This document shows, in pieces, positions 1 through 7,539 of a stretch of DNA of 13,818 nucleotides. Both the position numbers and the translations under genes were made by a program. The notes beneath the pieces are model-generated. The model had not been told where the DNA came from, searched no databases, and was given only the letters and a program-made list of their open reading frames with translations. Where the stretch lies: contig JBOHPP010000273.1 of the NCBI GenBank assembly GCA_050731755.1, forward strand, positions 1-13,818. Reading direction: 5' to 3'. Source of the stretch: JBOHPP01 sp050731755 (GTDB lineage Bacteria; Methylomirabilota; Methylomirabilia; Rokubacteriales; CSP1-6). Numbering within the stretch: position 1 is the stretch's first letter; every line of letters begins with the position of its first letter.

Positions 1-3000
1 CGCGACGTCGCCAACCAACATCAGGGCTCCATTCGGGCACTCCTGGTGCGCGAACAGTCCCTGGGCAACGTGCAGCGTGCGGTGCCGTTCTGGGTGATCA
101 ACGGCCTGGCGGTCACCGCGACCGAGCGCGTCATTCGCGGCCTGGCCGCCCGCTCCGACGTCTGGGAGGTCCGTCCAGACCGGGCAATCCGTGCGCCCCG
201 GCCCATCCGCCCCGCGGCCACGCCCGGGCCCAGCCCGTTCGTCAGCGAATGGAACATCGCCCAGATCCGGGCTCCCGAGGTGTGGGCCCTCGATCCGAGC
301 TACACCGGGGTCGGCAGCGTGGTCGGAAGCTTCGATACCGGCGTGGACCTGACCCATCCGGACCTGCAGCCGCGATATCGCGGCAACCATAGCATCAGCT
401 GGTTCGACCCCTACGGCGAGCACGCGAGCCCGTTCGATCTCAACGGCCACGGCACCCACACGACCGGAACGGCCGTGGGCGGCGACGCGTCGGGGTCGAA
501 CATCGGCGTGGCTCCCGGCGCGCAATGGATCGCGGCCAAGGCGTGGAACGACTCGGGGATCGGCCTCACGTCGGCCTTTCACCAGATCTTCGAGTGGTTC
601 CTCGCTCCCGGCGGAGATCCGGCCAACGCCCCGGACGTCGTCAACAGCTCCTGGGGCTTCGCCGAGGCCGGTTGCATCACGGAGTTTCAGGCGGATGTGC
701 AGGCCCTGCGCGCGGCCGGAATCTTTCCGGCGTTCGCCGCGGGAAACGACGGACCCGACGACGGAAGCGTCCGGAGCCCCGGCGCCGAGCCGGAGTCGTT
801 CGCGACAGGCGCGACCGACTTTTTCGACGACATCGCATTCTTCAGTGCGCGAGGCCCGTCTCCCTGCGGCGGCACCGTCAAGCCCGATCTGAGCGCTCCC
901 GGCGTCAGCATCGTTTCGGCGATCCCCGGCGGCGAGTACCTCCCGGCGGACGGCACGTCGATGGCAGCCCCGCACGTCAGCGGCGCCGTCGCCGTGCTGC
1001 GATCGCTCAACCCGGCGTTGACCGTGGACGAGCTGGAGACCGTCCTCCTTCTCGGAGCCGTGGACCTCGGTATCGCCGGCCCCGATGACAGCTTTGGTGC
1101 GGGCCGCCTCGACCTCTTTCGGTCGGCGCAGATCGTGCTGGGTGGAGCCAGCCGACCGGTCGTCGCGATCGTCGCCACCGACGCCGTCGCGACGGAGGCG
1201 GGCCAGACGACGGCCATGTTCACGGTGAGCCGCACCGGCTCCACCGACGAGCCGTTGACGATCCAGTACGCTGTCAGCGGCACCGCAACACCGGGAAGCG
1301 ACTATCTCGCCCTGGCCGGGAGCGCGACGATTCCGGCCGGGTCGGCGACCACCACGCTCGTCGTCACCGCCATCGATGACTCGCTCACTGAGCTCGACGA
1401 GACGGTCATCGCCACGTTGAGCCTGGACCCGGCCTACATCGTGGGCACGCCGGGCGGCGCGACCGTGACCATCGTCAGCGATGAGATCCCCCCGGATCTG
1501 ATCGTCTCGGCTCTCTCCGTCCCGTCCACGGTCGGCATCGTCTCGGCGTTCACGGTGACCGACACCACGAAGAACCAGGCCGGCGAGACGGCCGGGGCCT
1601 CGACGACCCGGTTCTATCTCTCGAGTGACGCCACGGTCGACGCGGGCGATGCCCTGTTGGGGAGCCGGGAGATTCCGGCATTGGGGGCTGGCGCCAGTAG
1701 CTCGGGCTCGACCATGCTCACCATCCCGGCGGGAAAGGCGGCCGGGGTCTACCACCTCATTGCCCGGGCCGACGCCGACGGTTTCGTCGTCGAGGGCCAG
1801 GAAGGGAACAACACCAGCCTCGCCCTCATCCAGGTCCTCGCCGAGATGATCATCACGCCCGGCACGATCGACCTGGTCGCGCCACCGGCCAACTTCACCA
1901 TCGCCGGCGGCGGCTTTCCGGGCGGCGGCTTTGCAGATCTGGGCTTTGGGTTGCCGGTGGTCAACTTCGTGCGCGGTGGAGTGCTCCTGGCCCAGGCGCG
2001 GGCCTCGGCCCTCACGGGGGGGACGACGCTGACCGTGCCCTTCCCCACCAGTGCCACGGCGCTCACGCCGAATCTGCCTGGGCTCTCGGCGGGGCCGGTG
2101 CAGGTGCAGGTCCATTTGCAGACGGGGGCCGCGAGCTACCGTCTGCTCGGCAGCACGACGCTCACAGTCACGGACACGCGGCCGGCCCCCGTGAGCGCAA
2201 TCTCACCCGGCACGATCGACCTGGCTGCGCCGCCGGTCAGCTTCACCATCACAGGCCGCGACTTTGTGAATCTAGGCTTTGGGCTTCCGGTGGTGAATTT
2301 CGTGCGCAGTGGGGCCCTCCTGGCCCAAGCCCGGGCCACAGCGCTGACGGATGGGTCCACGCTGACCGTGCCCTTCCCGACCAGCGCCACGGCGCTCACG
2401 CCCAGTCTCCCCGGGCTCTCGGCGGGGTCGGTGCAGGTGCAGGTCCATTTGCAAACTGGGGCGGCGAGCTACCGTCTGCACGGCACCACGACGCTCACGG
2501 TCACGGACACGCGGCCGGCCCCCGGGGTGAGCGCCATCACGCCCAACCCGATCGACCTGGCCGCGCCGCCGGCCAGCTTCACCATTACGGGCGGCGGCTT
2601 TGCCGATCTGGGCTTTGGGCTTCCGGTGGTGAACTTCGTGCGCGGCGGAGTGCTCCTGGCCCAAGCGCGGGCCACGGCCCTCACGGGGGGGACCACGCTG
2701 ACCGTGCCCTTCCCGACCAGCGCCACGGCGCTCACGCCCAGTCTCCCCGGGCTCTCGGCGGGGTCGGTGCAGGTGCAGGTCCATTTGCAGACGGGGGCGG
2801 CGAGCTACCGTCTGCACGGCAGCACGACGCTCACGGTCACGGACACGCGGCCGGCCGTGAGCGCCATCACGCCCAACCCGATCGACCTGGCCGCGCCGCC
2901 GGTCAGCTTCACCATCACGGGCCGCGACTTTGCGAATCTGGGCTTCGGGCTCCCGGTGGTGAACTTCGTGCGCAGTGGAGTGCTCCTGGCCCAAGCGCGG

Positions 3001-3174
3001 GCCACGACGCTCACGGGGGGGACCACGCTGACCGTGCCCTTCCCTACCAGTGCCACGGCGCTCACGCCGAGTCTCCCGGGGCTCTCGGTGGGGCCGGTGG
3101 AGGTGCAGGTCTGGCTGCAGACGGGGGTGGCGGCCTACCGTCTGCACGGCAGCGTGACGCTCGCGGTGCAGTGA
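1..3174 (+). CDS. Secreted subtilisin-family (S8) serine protease with Calx-beta, CARDB and four C-terminal Ig-like repeats; 5' end missing
   Basis: The frame is open from base 1, so the true start and any signal peptide lie upstream; a GTG at 46 is in frame but sits inside a propeptide-like (inhibitor I9) segment ending near base 180. The peptidase S8 domain covers about 265-1130. Catalytic Asp is at 334-336 (SFDTGVDLTHPDL), His at 448-450 (NGHGTHTTGT), oxyanion Asn at 745-747 (AAGNDGP) and Ser at 958-960 (DGTSMAAPH), so the enzyme looks active. After it come a Calx-beta-like domain (about 1156-1485, with GTATPGSDY and DDSLTELDET), a CARDB-like domain (about 1492-1842, ending in VEGQEGNNTS) and four repeats of about 110 residues from 1852 to the stop. 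No membrane anchor or sorting signal follows the last repeat. By family, it should be an extracellular or surface endopeptidase with adhesive tail domains. Substrate unknown. The protease call is firm; the tail-domain names rest on motif resemblance. Confidence 0.93.
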   Translation, partial: RDVANQHQGSIRALLVREQSLGNVQRAVPFWVINGLAVTATERVIRGLAARSDVWEVRPDRAIRAPRPIRPAATPGPSPFVSEWNIAQIRAPEVWALDPSYTGVGSVVGSFDTGVDLTHPDLQPRYRGNHSISWFDPYGEHASPFDLNGHGTHTTGTAVGGDASGSNIGVAPGAQWIAAKAWNDSGIGLTSAFHQIFEWFLAPGGDPANAPDVVNSSWGFAEAGCITEFQADVQALRAAGIFPAFAAGNDGPDDGSVRSPGAEPESFATGATDFFDDIAFFSARGPSPCGGTVKPDLSAPGVSIVSAIPGGEYLPADGTSMAAPHVSGAVAVLRSLNPALTVDELETVLLLGAVDLGIAGPDDSFGAGRLDLFRSAQIVLGGASRPVVAIVATDAVATEAGQTTAMFTVSRTGSTDEPLTIQYAVSGTATPGSDYLALAGSATIPAGSATTTLVVTAIDDSLTELDETVIATLSLDPAYIVGTPGGATVTIVSDEIPPDLIVSALSVPSTVGIVSAFTVTDTTKNQAGETAGASTTRFYLSSDATVDAGDALLGSREIPALGAGASSSGSTMLTIPAGKAAGVYHLIARADADGFVVEGQEGNNTSLALIQVLAEMIITPGTIDLVAPPANFTIAGGGFPGGGFADLGFGLPVVNFVRGGVLLAQARASALTGGTTLTVPFPTSATALTPNLPGLSAGPVQVQVHLQTGAASYRLLGSTTLTVTDTRPAPVSAISPGTIDLAAPPVSFTITGRDFVNLGFGLPVVNFVRSGALLAQARATALTDGSTLTVPFPTSATALTPSLPGLSAGSVQVQVHLQTGAASYRLHGTTTLTVTDTRPAPGVSAITPNPIDLAAPPASFTITGGGFADLGFGLPVVNFVRGGVLLAQARATALTGGTTLTVPFPTSATALTPSLPGLSAGSVQVQVHLQTGAASYRLHGSTTLTVTDTRPAVSAITPNPIDLAAPPVSFTITGRDFANLGFGLPVVNFVRSGVLLAQARATTLTGGTTLTVPFPTSATALTPSLPGLSVGPVEVQVWLQTGVAAYRLHGSVTLAVQ
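1852..3171 (+). repeat. Four in-frame tandem coding repeats (~306-348 bp each) in the protease tail
   Basis: Repeat units start at 1852, 2200, 2536 and 2866, each opening with ITPGTIDL, ISPGTIDL or ITPNPIDL. They share the core LGFGLPVVNFVR, a TLTVPFPTSATALTP segment and a closing VQVHLQTGAASYRL strand. Units are joined by a TVTDTRPA linker; the last is shorter and ends the protein. DNA identity is very high over long runs, so the copies are recent or homogenised. The pattern (opening ITP, hydrophobic alternation, closing strand) resembles an IPT/TIG-like immunoglobulin fold, but that is inference. Units 1 and 3 share GGGF-ADLGF and FVRGG; units 2 and 4 share GRDF-NLGF and FVRSG. Confidence 0.95.
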
Positions 3175-3260
3175 GACGCAACGGCACTGGGGGGCCTTGT
3201 CCCGGCTAGGGGAAGGCTTTCCCGGGCATGCCGACCCGGCGGACTCCGCGCGCAGTAATT

Positions 3261-3290
3261 TTGACTCCGTCCCACGGGTTACGGGATGAT
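3261..3290 (+). promoter_or_regulatory. Possible promoter for the response-regulator gene
   Basis: TTGACT at 3261-3266 matches the -35 consensus at five of six positions. GATGAT at 3285-3290, 18 bp downstream, matches the -10 consensus at four of six. Transcription would then begin near 3297-3298, at a GTG that opens the normal response-regulator N-terminus. The rest of the 111-bp gap after the protease gene (3175-3285) shows only a weak five-pair inverted repeat near 3213-3226 without a T-tract. The site is weak and only suggestive. Confidence 0.3.
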
Positions 3291-4152
3291 GAGTCTCGTG
3301 CGAATCCTCGTCGTCGACGACTCTCCCGCCCACCGCCGCCTGCTCATGCGCCTGCTCGGCGGGGCCGGCCACGAGGTAGTCACGGCCCCGAACGGCGTGG
3401 CCGCCCTCGATCTCCTGGAGGGTCAGGAGATCGATGCCGTCGTCTCCGACGTCAAAATGCCGATGATGGATGGCTTTCAGCTCTGCCGCGCCCTGCGGCG
3501 CGACCCGCGCTGGACACGGCTGCCGTTCATCTTCTACAGCAGCATCTTCATTGGGACCCGGGCCGAGGAGCTCGGCCGGGATCTCGGGGCGACGGCTTAT
3601 CTCGACGCCAAGCATGTGCCGCCCGAGCAGGTCGCGCGCGAGATCGCCGCCCTCGTCAGCCGTCTCACCAGCGCCGAGTACCAGGAGACCCTGGTGCGTC
3701 TCCGCGATGACCTGGAGTTTGCCCGCCGCTATCACGAGGTGGTGCTGTCGTCGCTCGACGCCAAGGGGCCGGCGGGCGTGCGGGACGCCATCTCATCCAA
3801 CGTGCGGGCGCTCGACGAAATCCTCGCGCGGCTCGACACCGAGCGTCGGGCCCTGGCCGAACGCGCCGACGTCACGGTGCAATTGGCGGAGCTGGACCGG
3901 CTGAAGCACCTGAGCGACTATCTCGGCGACAAGATCAACAACCCGCTCGCCGTCATCCTCGGGAGCGCTGATCGCTCATCCACGACGGCTCCCAGTGACG
4001 CCACCAACGCCGCCGCCAGCGTCCGGACCGCCGTCGGCCGCATCCGCGAGCTCGTGCGCGAGATCGCCAAGCGCGGCGGCCACGTCTTTCCCAAGGGTGG
4101 CCAGGCCGGGACGGACGGTTCCGCCACGAGCGCCCCGACCTCGACGCCCTGA
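3286..4152 (+). CDS. Response regulator: receiver domain fused to coiled coil and a degenerate histidine-kinase-like helix
   Basis: The protein is 288 residues from ATG 3286; ATG 3289 and GTG 3298 are alternative starts, and none has a clear Shine-Dalgarno. Residues 6-122 are a receiver domain: acidic pocket Asp11-Asp12 (ILVVDDSP), phospho-acceptor Asp55 (VVSDVKMPMMDG), switch Ser85 (FIFYSS) and Lys109, one residue later than usual (AYLDAKH). Residues 125-210 look helical and coiled-coil-like. Residues 205-262 resemble a kinase dimerisation domain: GDKINNPLAVILG (214-226) matches the H-box form hE-x-NNPLavilg, but the phospho-His position is Asp215. No ATPase domain follows; the tail (264-288) is low complexity. 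There is no DNA-binding domain and no adjacent kinase gene. By family it should receive phosphate from an unlinked sensor kinase. The output is unknown, perhaps dimerisation or protein-protein signalling. The receiver call is firm; the degenerate kinase helix is inference. Confidence 0.88.
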   Translation: MMSLVRILVVDDSPAHRRLLMRLLGGAGHEVVTAPNGVAALDLLEGQEIDAVVSDVKMPMMDGFQLCRALRRDPRWTRLPFIFYSSIFIGTRAEELGRDLGATAYLDAKHVPPEQVAREIAALVSRLTSAEYQETLVRLRDDLEFARRYHEVVLSSLDAKGPAGVRDAISSNVRALDEILARLDTERRALAERADVTVQLAELDRLKHLSDYLGDKINNPLAVILGSADRSSTTAPSDATNAAASVRTAVGRIRELVREIAKRGGHVFPKGGQAGTDGSATSAPTSTP

Positions 4153-4160
4153 CCCTCACC

Positions 4161-4180
4161 GACCCCGCCCCGGCGGGGGG
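4161..4180 (+). terminator. GC-rich hairpin after the response-regulator gene, possible terminator
   Basis: CCCCGCC (4163-4169) and GGCGGGG (4172-4178) are perfect reverse complements, giving a six-pair stem with a four-base loop, 10 bp past the stop codon. No T-tract follows (CTTGATC), so it is at best a weak intrinsic terminator or a transcript-stabilising hairpin. Confidence 0.3.
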
Positions 4181-4241
4181 CTTGATCGCCGCCACGCGGT
4201 CGCTCAAACTACCGGCCCACGACCTGAGAAGGGAGATGGCT

Positions 4242-5336
4242 ATGCGCGCGACGGCGGCAGTCCTCTACGAAATCAACAAGCCCGTGGTGATCGAGGAGGT
4301 CGAGCTGCTGGAGCCGGGGCCGCACGAGGTGCTCGTGCGCTGGGTGGCCAACGGGGTCTGCCACAGCGACCTCCACGTGATCACCGGTGATTATCCTCAC
4401 CCGCTTCCGGTGGTCCTCGGACACGAGGCGGCGGGCGTCGTGGAGAAGGTGGGGCCGGGCGTCGAAACGGTGAAGCCGGGTGATCACGTCTGCTCGAGCT
4501 ACATCCCATCCTGCGGTCGGTGCTGGTACTGCATCAGCGGGCAGCCGACGATGTGCGCGCTCCGGGACAAGCCCCGCTGGTTCATGTTGGACGGCACCAC
4601 GCGCTTCCGCAAGGACGGGCTTCCGCTCCACCACTTCCTGCAGGTCGCGGGGTACGCCACGCACTCGGTGGTCCTCGAGCCGGGCATCATCCCCATCCGC
4701 GCGGACGCGCCCCTCGATGTGGCCTGCCTGGTCAGCTGCGGCGTCCTCGCCGGCGCCGGGCCGGTCTTCAATCGGGCCCGGGTGCCGCCGGGAGCGAGCG
4801 TGGCCGTCTGGGGCTGCGGGGGTGTCGGACTGAATACGATCCAGGCCGCCCGGATGGTGGGCGCCGGGAAGATCATCGCGGTGGACGTGATGCCCCAGAA
4901 GCTCGCGTGGGCGGAGGAGTTCGGTGCCACGCACGTCGTGAATGCGGCGAAGGAGGATCCGGTGGCCCGCGTGCAGACCCTCAGCGGCACGGCCGGCGTG
5001 GACTTCGCGTTCGAGGTGGTGGGGACGCAGAAGACCGTCGAGCAGGCGCTGCTTTCGACCCATCGCGGCGGCACCTGCGTGGTCGTGGGCGTCTGCCCGG
5101 CCGGGACGCGGCTCTCCATCGATCCCATGCTGCTGCTCCAGCAACGGGTGCTGACCGGCTCGTCGTTCGGCGGTGGGCACCAGCGCACCGACGTGCCGAT
5201 GCTGATCGATCTGTACATGAGTGGGAAGTACAAGCTCGACGAGCTGATCAGCCGGCGGCTGCCCCTCACCGAGCTCAACGAGGCGTTCGAGCTCATGCTC
5301 CAGGGCGAGGTGAAGCGCAGCGTCATCGTGTACTGA
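4242..5336 (+). CDS. Zn-dependent alcohol dehydrogenase (medium-chain dehydrogenase/reductase)
   Basis: The product is 364 residues. ATG 4242 is chosen because AAGGGAG (4229-4235) lies six bases upstream; an in-frame TTG at 4182 and ATG at 4236 are less well placed. By family this is a cytoplasmic NAD-dependent alcohol/aldehyde oxidoreductase. Catalytic zinc ligands are Cys40 (GVCHSD), His61-Glu62 (GHEAAG) and Cys166 (LVSCGVLAGAG). The structural zinc lobe is intact with Cys91, Cys94, Cys97 and Cys105. The Rossmann motif is WGCGGVGLN (190-198), and Asp215 after the second strand points to NAD rather than NADP. The SCGVLAGAG region and overall length resemble the class-III-like or mycothiol-dependent ADH branch. 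Substrate cannot be read from sequence. The ABC ATPase gene begins 10 bp after its stop, so co-transcription is likely. Confidence 0.93.
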   Translation: MRATAAVLYEINKPVVIEEVELLEPGPHEVLVRWVANGVCHSDLHVITGDYPHPLPVVLGHEAAGVVEKVGPGVETVKPGDHVCSSYIPSCGRCWYCISGQPTMCALRDKPRWFMLDGTTRFRKDGLPLHHFLQVAGYATHSVVLEPGIIPIRADAPLDVACLVSCGVLAGAGPVFNRARVPPGASVAVWGCGGVGLNTIQAARMVGAGKIIAVDVMPQKLAWAEEFGATHVVNAAKEDPVARVQTLSGTAGVDFAFEVVGTQKTVEQALLSTHRGGTCVVVGVCPAGTRLSIDPMLLLQQRVLTGSSFGGGHQRTDVPMLIDLYMSGKYKLDELISRRLPLTELNEAFELMLQGEVKRSVIVY

Positions 5337-5346
5337 AACAGCCAGT

Positions 5347-6239
<893 letters not shown>

Positions 6240-6243
<4 letters not shown>

Positions 6244-7022
6244 GTGCGCGGCCCGAGCCGGCGCCCCTCGGACACATGCTGCTGAGGCAAACCTGGGGCG
6301 AGCTGTTGATCCGCTGGCGACTGCCTGCGTTCAGCGCCACGAACCTGGTGCTGCCCGTCGTGCTCTTCAGCTTCTTCGGCTTGCCCTTCGCCGGGCGGAT
6401 GACGCCCAGTGGGCTCGACAGCGGAGCGCTCTTGCTCGCGTCCTTTGGCGCCTATGCGGTCGGGCAGGTGATGGTGTACGGCTTCGGCATCGGCGTGGCC
6501 GTGGAGCGCGGCCAGAGGGTGGACGTCCTCGCGCGGGCGACACCGCTGCCGCCCAGCATCTACCTGGCCGCCAAGATTGTGGTCGGGATGGTGTTCGGGC
6601 TCCTGTCGGTGCTGGTCCTGTTCACCTATGGCGCGGTGGTCGGCGGCATCCGCCTCGCGCCGGAGGTTTGGGTGAATGTGATTGCCCGGCTGCTCGCCGG
6701 CTCACTGCCGCTGATCGCGCTGGGCTTTTCCATCGGGTACACCGCCGGCCCGAATGCCGCGCCGGCCGTGGCGAACCTCGTGTACCTGCCGCTGGCCTTC
6801 GCCTCCGGGATCTTCCTGCCCCTGGAGCAACTGCCGGCGTTCATTCAGCGGGTGGCGCCCTACCTACCGACGTATCACTACGCCCAGCTGGCCTGGAACG
6901 CCGTGGGCGGCGGTCGTGAGCCCCTCGGCACCAGCGTGGCCTGGCTTGCCGGCTACACCGTCGTGTTTCTCTGGACGGCCACCCGCGCCTACCGCCTCGA
7001 GGCCCAGCGCAAGTTCGCCTGA
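6240..7022 (+). CDS. ABC-2 type transporter permease
   Basis: The product is a 260-residue inner-membrane protein with about six hydrophobic segments (near residues 33-50, 62-87, 108-137, 148-168, 175-193 and 233-249). The loop VAVERGQRVDVLARATPLPP (87-106), between the second and third segments, and the FASGIFLPLEQLP element (187-199) are typical of ABC-2 permeases (ABC2_membrane family). It starts at ATG 6240, overlapping the ATPase stop by four bases (ATGA), so the two are translationally coupled and presumably form a 2+2 exporter. It ends 12 bp before the end of the convergent hydrolase relic. Substrate class (drug, lipid or other) cannot be told from the sequence. Confidence 0.92.
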
Positions 7023-7034
7023 GGCGAGGTGTGG

Positions 7035-7462
7035 TCACTTGAGATGCCGGCCGAAGAATGCTCCCACCTCGCGAATGCTGTCGGCCCAGGCCTCGGGATT
7101 CCCGCCCGTGGTGGCGCCGCGCCCGACGGGGGAACTCGGGTTGATGCGCGCCGCCACGTAGCGGACGGGGTTGGGGCTGTCGAAGGAGTGATGGGCGCCC
7201 GGGTAGATCTTGATCGTCACCGGGTGGCCCGCCTCTCGGGCGGTGTCGGCCAGCTTCTGGCAGGGTTCAGCAGGCGTCCAGTCGTCCTTGCACCCGATGA
7301 GGATGAGTAGAGGCGCAAGAGGCCGGTACGCATCGGAGGACCCGGCGCACCCGGGCGTGACCACCACCGCGGCAAAGGGGCCCGGTCCCTCGGGCTTGGA
7401 TACGGCGGCCGGCAGGCGCCAACCCAGAGAGCCAGCGCCACGTGGGAGCGACGATGCGTCAT
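7035..7462 (-). pseudogene. Dienelactone hydrolase family relic with the central catalytic region deleted
   Basis: Read leftward, the frame ending at 7035 has the start of an alpha/beta hydrolase (SKPEGPGPFAAVVVTPGCAG, about 7397-7338) fused directly to the family's C-terminal third (YRPLAPLLILIGCKDDWTP). The catalytic Asp in KDDWTP and His in YPGAHHSFD are present. RGATTGGNPEAWADS and AFFGRHLK complete a normal C-terminus. The middle, roughly 100 residues with the G-x-C/S-x-G nucleophile elbow, is missing, with the junction near 7330. The frame has no convincing start. A signal-peptide-like start (MTHRRSHVALALWVGAC, ATG at 7460-7462) lies in a different frame, so at least one frameshift or second deletion is also implied. 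Intact relatives are about 250-290 residues. It converges on the ABC-2 permease gene and is probably non-functional. Confidence 0.65.
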
Positions 7463-7539
7463 GACGGGCGATTCTATTCCGAACCCGTGCTTGGCTCGCG
7501 TCCCCCGTGCGCGCCAGGCGTAAGGTAGGCTCTCGGCGC

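Noticed and set aside
1852..3171. Repeats considered as a CRISPR or other non-coding array
   Set aside because: Units are 306-348 bp, in frame and coding, with no short repeat-spacer periodicity.
3205..3235. Inverted repeat GGGAA-GGCT-TTCCC after the protease gene as a terminator
   Set aside because: Only five pairs and no T-tract; too weak to call.
2272..3735. A 487-codon open frame on the minus strand across the protease repeats and the regulator start
   Set aside because: Its translation is a repetitive Arg/Gly/Pro-rich shadow of the coding repeats on the plus strand, with no recognisable domain.
4182..4241. TTG 4182 as the dehydrogenase start, and TTGATC at the same place as a -35
   Set aside because: The Shine-Dalgarno AAGGGAG and the family's N-terminus fit ATG 4242, and no -10 lies at the proper distance.
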